DNA of 64,000 nucleotides from Burkholderiaceae bacterium (GTDB lineage Bacteria > Pseudomonadota > Gammaproteobacteria > Burkholderiales > Burkholderiaceae). The DNA lies in NCBI GenBank assembly GCA_947447945.1, contig CANFLR010000003.1, positions 1 to 64,000 on the forward strand, given 5' to 3'. The number at the start of each line of letters is the position of its first letter. Position 1 is the stretch's first letter. Made by a program: the position numbers and the translations under genes. The notes under the pieces are model-generated. The model did no database searches. It was not told where the DNA came from and worked only from the letters and a program-made list of their open reading frames with translations. This document shows positions 8,209-18,562 of this stretch, one piece after another.

Positions 8209-9589
8209 ACATAAAATCGCCATTATTGGCGCTGGTATTTCGGGCTTAGGCTGCGCGTACGCCCTAAGACAACATCCTGACTTAGAAATAACAATCTATG
8301 AGGGCGGGAGTCATATTGGCGGCCACAGCAATACTGTGGATTTCTCATTAGAAACGCCTCAAGGGCACATCACTCATGGTGTGGATACTGGTTTTTTGGT
8401 ATTCAACCGCAAAACCTACCCACGCTTACTTCGCCTCTTCGAAGAAATTGAAGTTCCAATCGCGCCGTCAGAGATGTCTTTTTCGGTCTCAATTGATACA
8501 ACAAATCAACTCAAGCAAGTTAAAAAAATTGAATGGGCTGGTAATGACATTAATTCGCTGTTTGGCCAAAGGGCAAATTTATTATCGCCATCCTTTTGGC
8601 GCATGGTCTATGACATATTACGATTTAACCGCTTAGCTACCCAACTTGCTAAGAGCCAAATTGAATCTGAGCATGAATTTTCAGAGCCTGATGAAAGCAT
8701 AGCGGATTTTCTGAAACGAAATCGCTTTAGCCAAAGCTTTAGAGAAAACTATTTTCTACCAATGATTGGCGCAATCTGGTCTTGCTCAGTTGATCAAATG
8801 CTAGAGTTTCCGATTCAGACGATGGTTCGCTTTTGTCATAACCATGGTCTTTTACAAATACAAAATAGGCCCCAATGGCTTACTGTTCAAGGCGGTTCAC
8901 GAGAATACGTGAAGCGCCTAGTCAGCGCCTTAGAAAAAAACCGCGTTCAATTCGTACGTGAGTCGGTGGAACGCGTTAATGCGCCGCCAAATGAATCATC
9001 CCAGGTTGAAGTGATGAGTGTTTCAGGCTCTTCCTGGTTTGATGAGGTCATCATGGCTTGTCATAGTGACCAAAGTTTAGGGCTAGTACAAGGCATTTCC
9101 ATAGAGGCTCGCAACATTCTGGCGGCGATTCCCTATCAAAATAATCGTGCCATCTTACACACCGACCGACGCTTTTTGCCTGAAACAAAACGGTGTTGGG
9201 CTGCATGGAACTACACGGCTCACTCGGGGGCTCTACCTTCCTCGAGGCAACATGTCAGTGTCAATTATCTGATTAATCGCCTACAACCCCTGCCCAAGGG
9301 ACTCGAACATACCCCTATCATTGTTAGCTTGAATCCAGCTACCGAACCCGATCCAAAGTTAGTTCATGCTGAAATTCATTATGCGCATCCAGTCTTTGAT
9401 ATGCGAGCCATTCAGGCGCAAAAAGAACTACCACTGATCCAGGGCTTATCTTCAATCTGGTATTGCGGTGCCTGGACGGGATTTGGTTTTCATGAAGATG
9501 GCCTGCGATCAGGAGAACTCGTTGCGGAAGATTTACTAGAACGGCTACGCCATCAAATCAAAACTCACCCCGTGCACGACAGTGAGTAA
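8201..9589 (+). CDS. FAD-dependent oxidoreductase (COG2907, amine-oxidase fold)
   Basis: The track start at 8099 lies inside the peroxidase gene. The GTG at 8201 gives 463 residues that begin directly with the Rossmann motif KIAIIGAGISGLGCAYAL. A second FAD-binding element is seen as IYEGGSHIGGHSNTV, and the C-terminus has WYCGAWTGFGFHEDGLRSG. COG2907 proteins travel with DUF1365 and cyclopropane-synthase-like genes. In Rhodobacter sphaeroides a homologous pair is tied to singlet-oxygen (RpoE-ChrR) responses and unusual fatty acids. A lipid desaturase or oxidase role is inferred from this context. Confidence 0.88.
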   Translation: MSKHKIAIIGAGISGLGCAYALRQHPDLEITIYEGGSHIGGHSNTVDFSLETPQGHITHGVDTGFLVFNRKTYPRLLRLFEEIEVPIAPSEMSFSVSIDTTNQLKQVKKIEWAGNDINSLFGQRANLLSPSFWRMVYDILRFNRLATQLAKSQIESEHEFSEPDESIADFLKRNRFSQSFRENYFLPMIGAIWSCSVDQMLEFPIQTMVRFCHNHGLLQIQNRPQWLTVQGGSREYVKRLVSALEKNRVQFVRESVERVNAPPNESSQVEVMSVSGSSWFDEVIMACHSDQSLGLVQGISIEARNILAAIPYQNNRAILHTDRRFLPETKRCWAAWNYTAHSGALPSSRQHVSVNYLINRLQPLPKGLEHTPIIVSLNPATEPDPKLVHAEIHYAHPVFDMRAIQAQKELPLIQGLSSIWYCGAWTGFGFHEDGLRSGELVAEDLLERLRHQIKTHPVHDSE

Positions 9590-10375
9590 ATGAAACAGCC
9601 AACAATCAACTTTGGAGTGGTCAAACATCGCCGCTTTCGCCCAGCCAAGAATGCCTTTGGCTACGGGGTATTCACGCTTTCTATCCCGATGCGCACTAGG
9701 GCGCAAGAGCCAGATCTTTTGCGTCAATATGGTTTAGGGGACAACTCAACTCGCTTATTTTCTTTTTACGATCAAGATCACGGCGCTGGAAATGGCAGTA
9801 GCCTTCAATGGATTGAGAGCATTCTTCATGAAAATCAGATCACCTCTGCCGATGGTGAAATTTGGTTACAGACCTTTCCTAGGGTTTTAGGTTACGTATT
9901 TAATCCAGTTAGCTTTTGGATCTGCACCCGGACAAATGGTCAGGTACAAGCAGTATTAGCCGAAGTGAACAATACTTTTGGAGAGCGGCATTGCTACTTG
10001 CTTCATAAAGAGTCTGGTGAACCCCTAAAATCTGGAGAAACTTTAAGCAGTAAAAAAGTATTTCATGTTTCTCCTTTTTGTGAAGTCCAGGGTGAATACC
10101 ATTTTCGTTTTTTGTTTACGCCCGATAGCGCATCAAAGCAACACTCGGTCTGCCGCATCGAATTACACGAAGAGGGCTCACCCCTGATTAACACTAGCAT
10201 TAGCGGACTGAGCCAAGCACTGACTAAATCTGCCCTATATCTTGCCTTTTTGCGCTACCCACTCATGAGCTTTGGAGTGATTTTTCGCATACACTGGCAA
10301 GCCTTAAAATTATGGGCAAAAGGTGTACCCTTTCATTCCAAACCCAAACCACCTGAATTTGAAGTGAGCAGATGA
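9590..10375 (+). CDS. DUF1365 domain-containing protein
   Basis: 261 residues matching DUF1365 over nearly the whole length: VVKHRRFRPAKNAFGYGVF at the start, FPRVLGYVFNPVSFW in the middle and EVNNTFGERHCYLL after it. No catalytic residues are established for the family. It starts directly after the stop of the FAD oxidoreductase and overlaps the next gene by 4 bases, so all three are translationally linked. Probable role: modification of membrane lipid acyl chains together with its neighbours (inference). Confidence 0.88.
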   Translation: MKQPTINFGVVKHRRFRPAKNAFGYGVFTLSIPMRTRAQEPDLLRQYGLGDNSTRLFSFYDQDHGAGNGSSLQWIESILHENQITSADGEIWLQTFPRVLGYVFNPVSFWICTRTNGQVQAVLAEVNNTFGERHCYLLHKESGEPLKSGETLSSKKVFHVSPFCEVQGEYHFRFLFTPDSASKQHSVCRIELHEEGSPLINTSISGLSQALTKSALYLAFLRYPLMSFGVIFRIHWQALKLWAKGVPFHSKPKPPEFEVSR

Positions 10376-11667
10376 ATCGTCCAGGCCAACCCCTACTCTC
10401 TAGGCTGAACTTCTTGCGGCCAGAAATGCAACGCAAGCAAATCCAGCAAGCTAGCCTCAGTAGCAAAACCTTAGTCAGGCTTTTAGTGCAACTACAAAGC
10501 GGCTTTCTGAGACTTACCCTCCCTGACGGGGAAGTAAAAGAATTCGGCAATCAACAAGACAGCCTGCATGCTGATATCCAAATTCTAGATTGGTCGGTAT
10601 TCAAACAAGTACTCTCTCGTGGTGATATTGGTTTTGCGGAAAGTTTTATTCGAGGGCAATGGAATACCTCTGATCTCAAAGCTATTCTTGAGCTGGCGGT
10701 TCGAAATCGGGTCATTCTAGAAAAGGCCATCTATGGAAAATGGTATGGCTCGCTGATTTACCGCTTTAAGCATTGGCTGAGAGATAACTCAAAATCTGGC
10801 AGTCGTAAAAATATCCATGCACACTATGACTTAGGCAATGCATTCTATGCTTTATGGCTAGACCCAAGCATGAGCTACTCAAGTGCTTACTTTTCTGAAG
10901 GTGACCGCCAAATACTTGCGGATGCACAAAAAGCAAAAATGGCCCGTATTTTGCAATCTATTGGCTGCCAGCCTGGTGATCGCCTACTAGAAATCGGTTG
11001 TGGGTGGGGCGGGTTCATGGAAGAGGCTTTGCGCTGCGGTCATAGCGTAACGGGTCTTACCCTATCAACTGAACAACAATCATTTGCACAAAATCGTCTG
11101 GAAAAAATTCAGCGAGAAAATGCCATAGTTAATGCTTTTGAAGTCCGACTTCAAGACTATCGAGATTGCCAAGAGCAATTTGATGGTATCGCCTCAATAG
11201 AAATGTTTGAAGCAGTTGGTGAAAAGCATTGGGCCGAATACTTTCAAATGATTGCAGCACGCTTAAAGCGTGGTGGTAAAGCCTGCATTCAAACTATTGT
11301 GATTGCGGAAGAGCTGTTTGAACGCTACCGCCATAACACCGACTTTATTCAGCAATATGTATTTCCAGGCGGCATGCTGCCATCGCGCGCTAGTTTCAAA
11401 GCATATGCCGCGTATGCCGGACTAAAAATTGAGTCTGAATTTGCATTTGGTCATGACTATGCAAAAACACTGGGTATTTGGCGAGATAGCTTCAATCAAA
11501 AGCTTCAAGATATTACCCGCCTCGGGTTTGATGAAGCCTTCATTCGCCTCTGGAATTTCTATTTAATGTACTGTGCCGCTGGATTTTCTGAGCGCAATAT
11601 TGATGTTGTGCAATTTACGCTCAGTCATCAAGCCATACCGGCATCTAATGATGCCCTGAGTTCATGA
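10372..11667 (+). CDS. cyclopropane-fatty-acyl-phospholipid synthase family methyltransferase
   Basis: 431 residues. The N-terminal SCP2-like lipid-binding region (about 40-130) is followed by a SAM-dependent methyltransferase domain: IHAHYDLGNAFYALWLDPSMSYS, the SAM motif LEIGCGWGGF, then SIEMFEAVGEKHW and QQYVFPGGMLPS. These are hallmark segments of the CFA synthase family, which adds a methylene or methyl group from SAM to double bonds of membrane lipids. Whether it makes cyclopropane or methyl-branched acyl chains cannot be told from sequence. It overlaps both neighbours by 4 bases. Confidence 0.9.
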   Translation: MNRPGQPLLSRLNFLRPEMQRKQIQQASLSSKTLVRLLVQLQSGFLRLTLPDGEVKEFGNQQDSLHADIQILDWSVFKQVLSRGDIGFAESFIRGQWNTSDLKAILELAVRNRVILEKAIYGKWYGSLIYRFKHWLRDNSKSGSRKNIHAHYDLGNAFYALWLDPSMSYSSAYFSEGDRQILADAQKAKMARILQSIGCQPGDRLLEIGCGWGGFMEEALRCGHSVTGLTLSTEQQSFAQNRLEKIQRENAIVNAFEVRLQDYRDCQEQFDGIASIEMFEAVGEKHWAEYFQMIAARLKRGGKACIQTIVIAEELFERYRHNTDFIQQYVFPGGMLPSRASFKAYAAYAGLKIESEFAFGHDYAKTLGIWRDSFNQKLQDITRLGFDEAFIRLWNFYLMYCAAGFSERNIDVVQFTLSHQAIPASNDALSS

Positions 11668-12440
11668 ACCAAAAAGGCATTGATACCTTTTCCGGAAAGC
11701 GGGTTTGGGTCATTGGCGCATCTAGTGGTATTGGGCATGCCTGTTCTTCAGCCTTGCTGACTGCCGGCGCCAAAGTGGCGATTTCTGGTCGACGTGTTGA
11801 GCAGCTCAATACCCTAGCAAGCAAAGTACCTCAAGACCAGGTATTAGTGTTACCCATTGATGTCACAAGTGAATCGCAAATTATCCAAGCGCATCAAAAG
11901 ATCTTGGAACATTGGGGCGGTCTAGATCTGCTCCTATTTGTATCTGGTATGTATGTGCCAATGCGAGCAGATGACTTTGACATTGCCCTGGCCGAAAAAA
12001 CCATCAATACTAATTTGCTTGGTCCAATGCGAGCCGTTGCAACAGTCTTGCCCGCAATGCTTAAAAAAGAAGCTGGTCATATTGCCATTGTGGGTAGCGT
12101 CGCTGGCTATAGTGGCTTGCCCAAAGCTTTGGCTTATGGGCCAAGTAAAGCAGCCATTATCAACTTCTGCGAAATCCTGTTTTACGACCTACTTCCTAAA
12201 GGGATTAGCGTCCACATGATTTCTCCAGGCTTTGTAGCCACCGAGGCAACGGCGCAAAATGATTTTGAGATGCCAGCCCTCATTTCAGCCGAAGTAGCTG
12301 CCACAGAAATTTTAGAGGGTATTCGGATAGGGGAATTTGATATTCACTTCCCCAAAAGATTCTCAAGCTTTCTGAAGTTTCTCAGGATCCTGCCTTATCC
12401 ACTCTACTTTTGGATCGTTCGCCACTTCGTCAAAATTTAA
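11664..12440 (+). CDS. SDR family NAD(P)-dependent oxidoreductase
   Basis: 258 residues of the classical short-chain dehydrogenase type: cofactor motif GASSGIGHACSSALL near residue 18, GRRVEQL that suggests NADP preference, and the active site YGPSKAA with the Tyr-x-x-x-Lys pair, preceded by VGSVAGYSG with the catalytic serine. The C-terminus (FLKFLRILPYPLYFWIVRHF) is hydrophobic and may dock on membranes. It resembles 3-ketodihydrosphingosine-reductase-like members of the family. Last gene of the lipid operon, overlapping the CFA-like gene by 4 bases. Confidence 0.85.
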   Translation: MNQKGIDTFSGKRVWVIGASSGIGHACSSALLTAGAKVAISGRRVEQLNTLASKVPQDQVLVLPIDVTSESQIIQAHQKILEHWGGLDLLLFVSGMYVPMRADDFDIALAEKTINTNLLGPMRAVATVLPAMLKKEAGHIAIVGSVAGYSGLPKALAYGPSKAAIINFCEILFYDLLPKGISVHMISPGFVATEATAQNDFEMPALISAEVAATEILEGIRIGEFDIHFPKRFSSFLKFLRILPYPLYFWIVRHFVKI

Positions 12441-12458
12441 GCGGCGCGTCCAAGTGAT

Positions 12459-13103
12459 TTACTTGTACTTATCCTTACGAATCTTCTCTTCCAAGAAATC
12501 CATCACAATCAGTGATTTACTCTTGGACCCAGCAATAGAAGGTGATGTTACATAACGGCCCTGCATCACAATCGTTGGCACTCCATCAATACGATAGTTC
12601 TCTGCCAACTGCTTCGCCGCACGCGCTTTAGAGACGATAGCAAAAGAGCGGTAAGTTGCCAAGAAGGTATTGCGATCAATGCCTTGAGAGGCAGCCCAAT
12701 CCGCAATCTCAGCTTCGGTTAACAGATGTTTATTTTCTTTATGAATGGCATACATCACCTTTTCGTTTAACGCATCACCCTTGCCGAGCGATTCAAGCGT
12801 ATAAAACAATTGGTTATGCGGCATAAAATCATCCCGAAATGCAACGGGTACCCTGCGGAATACCACATCCTTCGGTTGACGCTTTACCCAAGCGCTTAAC
12901 TCTGGCTCAAAGTCATAGCAATGCGGGCAACCATACCAAAAAAACTCGATCACCTCTACCTTACCCTTAGTCTCCACAGGCTGGGGCATGGCAAGAATGC
13001 GGTAATCAAGACCTTCTTCGATCTTAGGGCCTTGTGCACCCACTAGCCCACTAAGACAGAGTAATGCAAAAAAAGTGAAGAGTCTTTTATTAAATGAGAT
13101 CAT
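12459..13103 (-). CDS. dsbA: thiol:disulfide interchange protein DsbA
   Basis: 214 residues with a signal peptide (MISFNKRLFTFFALLCLSGLVGA). The redox motif CPHC sits at Cys59-Cys62 in FFWYGCPHCYDFEP, and the cis-proline loop is GVPTIVM. It introduces disulfide bonds into periplasmic proteins. The gene overlaps the 3' end of the SPOR protein gene by 4 bases, a pairing with argS and SPOR that is common in Burkholderiales. Confidence 0.95.
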   Translation of the reverse strand: MISFNKRLFTFFALLCLSGLVGAQGPKIEEGLDYRILAMPQPVETKGKVEVIEFFWYGCPHCYDFEPELSAWVKRQPKDVVFRRVPVAFRDDFMPHNQLFYTLESLGKGDALNEKVMYAIHKENKHLLTEAEIADWAASQGIDRNTFLATYRSFAIVSKARAAKQLAENYRIDGVPTIVMQGRYVTSPSIAGSKSKSLIVMDFLEEKIRKDKYK

Positions 13104-13699
13104 GATTTGCTAGATTTAATAGTGGTTGGTTTAACGCCCATATTACTTAATTTATCGCGCACTGGATTGCTTTCTTCAATACTATTGAAGGGGCCAACAC
13201 GGACACGCCAAACTGTGTTGCCATCACTACTTACCTCACTCAATTGAGATTGAATTCCTTGGATGGCTAAATTGGCTTTTTGCGCATCTGCGTCAGGACG
13301 CTTGGTAAAAACACCAACCTGCAGAAAATAAATGGCATCTGCTTTTGCTGCCGGGGCGGATAACTCAGCAGGCTTTTTACCATTCGCTAGATCTGCAATT
13401 GGATCTGGGGCTGAGGTTGCAGCAGCAGAACTCTTACCCTGCAGCGGCTTGTTTAAATCTAAAGGCGCAGCAGCCGGAGCGTCCTCACCTTCAGTTGGCG
13501 TGGCAGGCTTAATCGTTAACGGTAAATTAGGAGCTCTGAGGCCAGGTCTTTCTTGCGGGGTATTTTTAGAAAGATAAAAAGCAATCGCCAAAGCAATGAT
13601 TAAGCCTAGTCCAAGCCCGAAAATAAAACCCAAAATAGTACCGCCGTATTCGGCATCTTGCCGAGTGAAGCCAGTTTGTTGATTCGGTTTTCTCATCAT
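13100..13699 (-). CDS. SPOR domain-containing membrane protein
   Basis: 199 residues. A short cytoplasmic basic N-terminus, one membrane helix (about residues 20-44, GTILGFIFGLGLGLIIALAI), a proline/alanine-rich periplasmic linker and a C-terminal SPOR domain (YFLQVGVFTKRPDADAQ to VRVGPFNSIEES). SPOR domains bind denuded peptidoglycan at the division septum, as in FtsN. The topology is FtsN-like, but the family is broad. It lies between argS and dsbA on the same strand, 35 bases after argS. Confidence 0.88.
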   Translation of the reverse strand: MMRKPNQQTGFTRQDAEYGGTILGFIFGLGLGLIIALAIAFYLSKNTPQERPGLRAPNLPLTIKPATPTEGEDAPAAAPLDLNKPLQGKSSAAATSAPDPIADLANGKKPAELSAPAAKADAIYFLQVGVFTKRPDADAQKANLAIQGIQSQLSEVSSDGNTVWRVRVGPFNSIEESNPVRDKLSNMGVKPTTIKSSKS

Positions 13700-13734
13700 T
13701 TCCTCATCTTACATTGCACTTCATGAACAGCTTA

Positions 13735-15480
13735 TTACATCTTGGCTGGAGCCGATACCCCTAGTACTTTTAAGCCATTTTCCAAGACTTGGCGAGTAGC
13801 AGATAAGAGTGCGAGTCTAGCCAACTTCAAAGACTGATCATCTACCAGAACTCGATCTGCGTTGTAGAAGGTATGAAAATCTCCTGCTAAATCCCGCAAA
13901 TAGAAAGCCAGTGCATGTGGTGCCAATTCAGCTGCGGCATCACTTAATACTTCTGGGTACTCTGCCAAACGTCTCAATAGATGGTCTGAAGCCTTGCTTT
14001 GCAACAAGGATAAATCAGCAGATTTCAAATCAGAAGCTTGCCCACCCCACTGCTGCAAAATCGAGCAAATACGGGCATGCGCATATTGCACATAAAACAC
14101 GGGGTTTTCATCATTTTGCTGGAGCGCTAAATCAATATCAAAAACAAATTCAGTATCAGCCTTGCGAGAGATCAAGAAAAAACGTACTGCATCACGGCCG
14201 CGCTGCAATGCTAAATGCTTTTCTGCAAGAGTCATCTCTGCAGTGATACCGCCAGACCATTCCACCAAATCACGGACGGTGACGTAAGAGCCAGCGCGCT
14301 TTGAAATCTTCACCTCTTCACCGTTACGCATCACGGTTACCATCTTATGAAGTACATACTCTGGGTAAGTCTTGGGGATATCCCAACTGCGCTTTTGTGC
14401 AATCCCTTGCAAACCGGAGCGAACACGCGCAATGGTACCGTGATGATCACTGCCCTGCACATTAATGACCTTTGTAAAACCCCGTTGCCATTTACTGGTG
14501 TGATAAGCCACATCAGGCACAAAATAGGTATAGCTACCATCAGATTTTCGCATCACCCGATCTTTGTCATCGCCATCATCAGTGGTCCTTAACCAAAGCG
14601 CTCCTTCAGCTTCATAGGTCTTGCCGATGTCTTGTAAGTCCTGAACAATCTGCGCCACACTTCCATCGGTATACAAAGAAGATTCTAAGTAATAGCAGTC
14701 AAACTGAACGCCAAAAGTTTTTAAATCGATATCTTGCTCATTACGCAAATAGGCTACCGCAAACTGACGAATCGCCTCAATTTTTTCTGCTGCAGATAAG
14801 TCGGCGTGATTGGCTGAAGAGGCCTTAAAAGCGACTGCAATCTCCGCAATATATTCACCGTTATAAGCCTGCTCAGGCCAATTGACATCACCTGGCTTCA
14901 AGCCATTTAAGCGCGCCTCAACCGAAAGCGCCAAGTTAGCAATTTGCACACCAGCATCGTTGTAATAAAACTCGCGATGCACCTCAATACCCTGAGTTGC
15001 CAATAAGTTTGCAAGCGCATCACCCAAAGCTGCTTGACGACCATGGCCAACATGCAATGGCCCAGTAGGGTTAGCTGAAACAAACTCAATCATGGCTCTA
15101 GCTATGGGCTTAGAGCTTGGGGTTAATTCCCCAAACTTTGCAGCATTGCTGAGTACCTCTTGAACCACGGCGGTTTTAGCCTCATTACTAAGGCGAAAAT
15201 TAATAAATCCAGGGCCTGCAATTTCGCAAGAGGCAATCAATTCCCCAAAACCAGCTTGTTTTTGGAGTTGCTCTACCAAAGCTTGCGCTAGCTCCCGAGG
15301 ATTTAGCTTCCATGCCTTAGCAAGTTGCAGAGCGATATTGCATGCCACATCACCATGATCCACGGCTTTAGGGCGCTCTAAGCGAGGCTGCGGCGCCTCC
15401 TCTAATCCGCGCTCCTGAGCTAAGGCCTGCAAGGCAAGGCTTAGCATCTCAATTAAACGTTTTTTATTGATTAACAGCAT
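13735..15480 (-). CDS. argS: arginyl-tRNA synthetase
   Basis: 581 residues, class I synthetase charging tRNA-Arg. The N-terminal additional domain is followed by [20 protein letters not shown], which carries the HIGH-type motif, then [15 protein letters not shown] in the KMSKS position (a normal variant in ArgRS) and the DALR anticodon-binding domain at the C-terminus. The ATG at 15480 lacks a strong ribosome site; a second ATG 11 codons later is possible. It is divergent from the DUF1840 gene by 35 bases. Confidence 0.97.
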   Translation of the reverse strand: MLLINKKRLIEMLSLALQALAQERGLEEAPQPRLERPKAVDHGDVACNIALQLAKAWKLNPRELAQALVEQLQKQAGFGELIASCEIAGPGFINFRLSNEAKTAVVQEVLSNAAKFGELTPSSKPIARAMIEFVSANPTGPLHVGHGRQAALGDALANLLATQGIEVHREFYYNDAGVQIANLALSVEARLNGLKPGDVNWPEQAYNGEYIAEIAVAFKASSANHADLSAAEKIEAIRQFAVAYLRNEQDIDLKTFGVQFDCYYLESSLYTDGSVAQIVQDLQDIGKTYEAEGALWLRTTDDGDDKDRVMRKSDGSYTYFVPDVAYHTSKWQRGFTKVINVQGSDHHGTIARVRSGLQGIAQKRSWDIPKTYPEYVLHKMVTVMRNGEEVKISKRAGSYVTVRDLVEWSGGITAEMTLAEKHLALQRGRDAVRFFLISRKADTEFVFDIDLALQQNDENPVFYVQYAHARICSILQQWGGQASDLKSADLSLLQSKASDHLLRRLAEYPEVLSDAAAELAPHALAFYLRDLAGDFHTFYNADRVLVDDQSLKLARLALLSATRQVLENGLKVLGVSAPAKM

Positions 15481-15515
15481 AGAAGAGTGAGTTTATCAGG
15501 TGGTAAGCTATACGA

Positions 15516-15824
15516 ATGATCTATCAATTTCGCTCAAAAGCCGGTCCAGACGTCATCATGCTGGCGGATTTGACCGAGCGGATTTTCACTGTTTTGGGTC
15601 AACCTTTAGAGTCCAGAGGAATTCTGAGGGTTGAGAAGCTGCCAGCCCTGATTACCTCCCTTGAAACAGCCATCCTAAAGGACCTAGAAGAGCGCTCAAA
15701 AACAGGGGATGCGGCTAGCGAAACGCCTAAACGCGCCGATCGGCTTGGTCAACGTGCTTACCCCTTCCTAGAGCTCATGAAACAAGCCAAAGATAAGAGT
15801 GAGCCTATTCTATGGGGCGTTTAA
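15516..15824 (+). CDS. DUF1840 domain-containing protein
   Basis: 102 residues matching DUF1840 from end to end: it begins [16 protein letters not shown] and ends with [15 protein letters not shown]. The family is small, mostly betaproteobacterial and of unknown function. It sits between divergent argS and convergent metH, with a 4-base tail overlap with metH. Confidence 0.8.
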   Translation: MIYQFRSKAGPDVIMLADLTERIFTVLGQPLESRGILRVEKLPALITSLETAILKDLEERSKTGDAASETPKRADRLGQRAYPFLELMKQAKDKSEPILWGV

Positions 15825-18562
15825 TCCAAGGAACTGGCTAGCTGCCTACGAATATCCTCAAGCGATACGCCACGACGCTGTGCCAAATCTGCAACTTGAT
15901 CAGCAGATACTTTACCCACATTGAAGTAACGCGCATCAGGATGGGCCAAATAGAAGCCACTGACACTAGATGCAGGATTCATGGCCATAGACTCAGTCAA
16001 AGTCATACCAATATCTTGTGAACCCAAAATCCGCAATAAATCTTCTTTTACTTCATGTGCGGGACATGCGGGATAGCCTGGCGCAGGACGAATGCCGCGG
16101 TACTCTTCATTGATCATCTGATCGTTTGTCAGAATTTCATCGGTAGCATAAGCCCAAAGATCAGTTCGGACGCGGTGATGCATTAATTCTGCAAATGCTT
16201 CTGCTAAACGATCAGCTAAAGCCTTCAACATAATCGCGCTGTAGTCATCATGTTTTGCTTGAAACTCAGCGACCTTTTTCTCAACGCCATGCCCAGTGGT
16301 TACCGCAAAACAGCCCAGATAGTCGGCCACCTGAGAATCTTTTGGTGCAACATAATCGGCTAAACAACGGTTCGGCCTGCGCACACCATTTATTACGGGA
16401 CGCTCTGCTTGTTGCCGTAGGTTATGCCAAACAAATAATGGATGCTCACGCGCTTCATCGCTATACAAGACAATGTCATCACCAACAGCATTGGCTGGAT
16501 AAAACGCAACTACGGCATCAGCTTGCAACCACCGGCCATGAATTAATTTTTCGAGCAGCACTTTGGCATCTTCATAGACCTTACGCGCCTCAACACCAAC
16601 AACCTCATCGTCTAAGATCGCTGGAAACTTACCAGCTAAATCCCAAGTTTGGAAAAATGGCGTCCAATCAATGTATTGAGCAATCTCAGCTAATGCAAAA
16701 TTCTTAAAAACCCGACGTCCGATAAACTTCGGCTTCTCAGGAACATAGCCAGTCCAGTTAATGAGCTCACGATTTTGCCGTGCCGCCTCCAATGAAATTG
16801 TTGGCGCCACCTTTCGATTAGCGTGCTGCTCACGAATACGCACATAGTCATCCCGTAAATCTTGAATAAATTTCTGAGCACTTTCGTCCGATAAAAGGCT
16901 GGATGCCACAGAAACTGAGCGAGATGCATCTGGCACATACACTACAGGACCATCGTAATGGGGCGCAATCTTGACAGCAGTATGGACGCGGGAAGTAGTG
17001 GCGCCACCAATCATCAAGGGTACCTGACGCTCACGGAAATAATCATCTCGTTGCATCTCTTGTGCAACATAAGTCATCTCCTCTAAAGACGGAGTAATCA
17101 AGCCAGAGAGGCCTACGATGTCAGCTTTCTCATCTTTGGCTTTTTGCAAGATCTGAGCGCAAGGAATCATCACGCCCATATTAACGACTTCAAAGTTATT
17201 ACATTGCAGCACCACTGTCACAATATTTTTACCGATGTCGTGAACGTCGCCTTTAACAGTTGCCATGACAATTTTGCCCTTGGCTTTAGCTTCGCCACCA
17301 GCAGCAATATGTTGACGCTTCTCTTCTTCAATATACGGAATCAATAAAGCAACTGCTTGTTTCATGACACGTGCGCTCTTAACCACTTGAGGCAAAAACA
17401 TTTTTCCAGCCCCAAACAAATCACCGACTACATTCATGCCATCCATGAGCGGGCCTTCAATCACTTCAATTGGCCTACCGCCTGCACCCATAATTTGGGC
17501 GCGCAATTCTTCCGTATCCTCTTCGATAAAAATAGTGATGCCATGGACTAATGCGTGAGTTAAGCGTTCACGCACAGGAGCCTCACGCCATACCAAGTTT
17601 TCAACTTGCTTAGCACCGCCACCCTTAAATTGATCAGCAATATCGAGCAAGCGTTCAGTTGGCGTCTTGCCCTCTTTCTCCTTGAAGCGATTGAGCACAA
17701 CATCCTCAACCCGCTCACGTAACTCTGAATCCAAGTCAGCGTAAACGCCTAACTGACCAGCATTGACAATCCCCATATCCATGCCAGCTTGGACTGCGTG
17801 ATACAAGAAGACTGTATGAATGGCTTCGCGAACACGGTCATTGCCACGGAATGAAAAGCTTACATTTGAAACACCACCACTGACTTTTGCGCCAGGTAGA
17901 TTTTCTTTAATCCAACGGGTGGCATTAATAAAATCTACCGCATAATTATCATGCTCTTCAATGCCAGTAGCGATTGCAAAGATATTGGGATCAAAAATAA
18001 TGTCTTCCGCAGGAAAACCAATTTCATTTACCAGGATTTGATAACACCGTTTGCAAATTTCAGTCTTGCGCAGAAAAGTATCAGCCTGACCCAATTCATC
18101 AAAGGCCATCACCACACTAGCGGCACCATAACGACGAATTAAGCGCGCCTGATTTCTAAATGAATCTTCCCCTTCCTTGAGGGAGATTGAATTCACAATC
18201 GGCTTACCCTGAATACATTTCAAGCCTGCCTCAATCACACTCCACTTCGATGAATCAATCATGATGGGAACGCGTGCAATATCAGGCTCTGAGGCAATCA
18301 GATTCAAGAAGCGGACCATTGCTGCCTCCGAATCTAACATCGCCTCATCCATATTGATGTCAATGACTTGCGCACCGTTTTCAACTTGCTGCCTAGCTAC
18401 CGCAAGCGCTTCATCAAACTGATTATTTAAAATCATGCGAGAAAAAGCCTTGGAACCTGTCACATTAGTACGCTCACCAATATTGACAAAGCCGATATCA
18501 GCGGTCACATTAAATGGCTCTAAGCCTGATAACTTCATCGCGGGCATCACTGGTTTACTCAT
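15821..18562 (-). CDS. metH: methionine synthase, pterin/cobalamin/activation part
   Basis: 913 residues covering modules 2 to 4 of cobalamin-dependent methionine synthase: the pterin-binding domain ([14 protein letters not shown] near the start), the cap and cobalamin domains ([11 protein letters not shown] carries the DxHxxG cobalt-histidine motif; [10 protein letters not shown] follows) and the C-terminal SAM-binding reactivation domain ([12 protein letters not shown]). The homocysteine module is a separate gene just upstream, overlapping by 4 bases. The two products must associate to methylate homocysteine. This split is common in Burkholderiales rather than a local frameshift. Confidence 0.95.
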   Translation of the reverse strand: MSKPVMPAMKLSGLEPFNVTADIGFVNIGERTNVTGSKAFSRMILNNQFDEALAVARQQVENGAQVIDINMDEAMLDSEAAMVRFLNLIASEPDIARVPIMIDSSKWSVIEAGLKCIQGKPIVNSISLKEGEDSFRNQARLIRRYGAASVVMAFDELGQADTFLRKTEICKRCYQILVNEIGFPAEDIIFDPNIFAIATGIEEHDNYAVDFINATRWIKENLPGAKVSGGVSNVSFSFRGNDRVREAIHTVFLYHAVQAGMDMGIVNAGQLGVYADLDSELRERVEDVVLNRFKEKEGKTPTERLLDIADQFKGGGAKQVENLVWREAPVRERLTHALVHGITIFIEEDTEELRAQIMGAGGRPIEVIEGPLMDGMNVVGDLFGAGKMFLPQVVKSARVMKQAVALLIPYIEEEKRQHIAAGGEAKAKGKIVMATVKGDVHDIGKNIVTVVLQCNNFEVVNMGVMIPCAQILQKAKDEKADIVGLSGLITPSLEEMTYVAQEMQRDDYFRERQVPLMIGGATTSRVHTAVKIAPHYDGPVVYVPDASRSVSVASSLLSDESAQKFIQDLRDDYVRIREQHANRKVAPTISLEAARQNRELINWTGYVPEKPKFIGRRVFKNFALAEIAQYIDWTPFFQTWDLAGKFPAILDDEVVGVEARKVYEDAKVLLEKLIHGRWLQADAVVAFYPANAVGDDIVLYSDEAREHPLFVWHNLRQQAERPVINGVRRPNRCLADYVAPKDSQVADYLGCFAVTTGHGVEKKVAEFQAKHDDYSAIMLKALADRLAEAFAELMHHRVRTDLWAYATDEILTNDQMINEEYRGIRPAPGYPACPAHEVKEDLLRILGSQDIGMTLTESMAMNPASSVSGFYLAHPDARYFNVGKVSADQVADLAQRRGVSLEDIRRQLASSLD

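Noticed and set aside
16255-16707. 150-residue plus-strand ORF inside metH
   Set aside because: His/Gln/Leu-rich composition, antisense to a well-supported gene, no recognisable motif.
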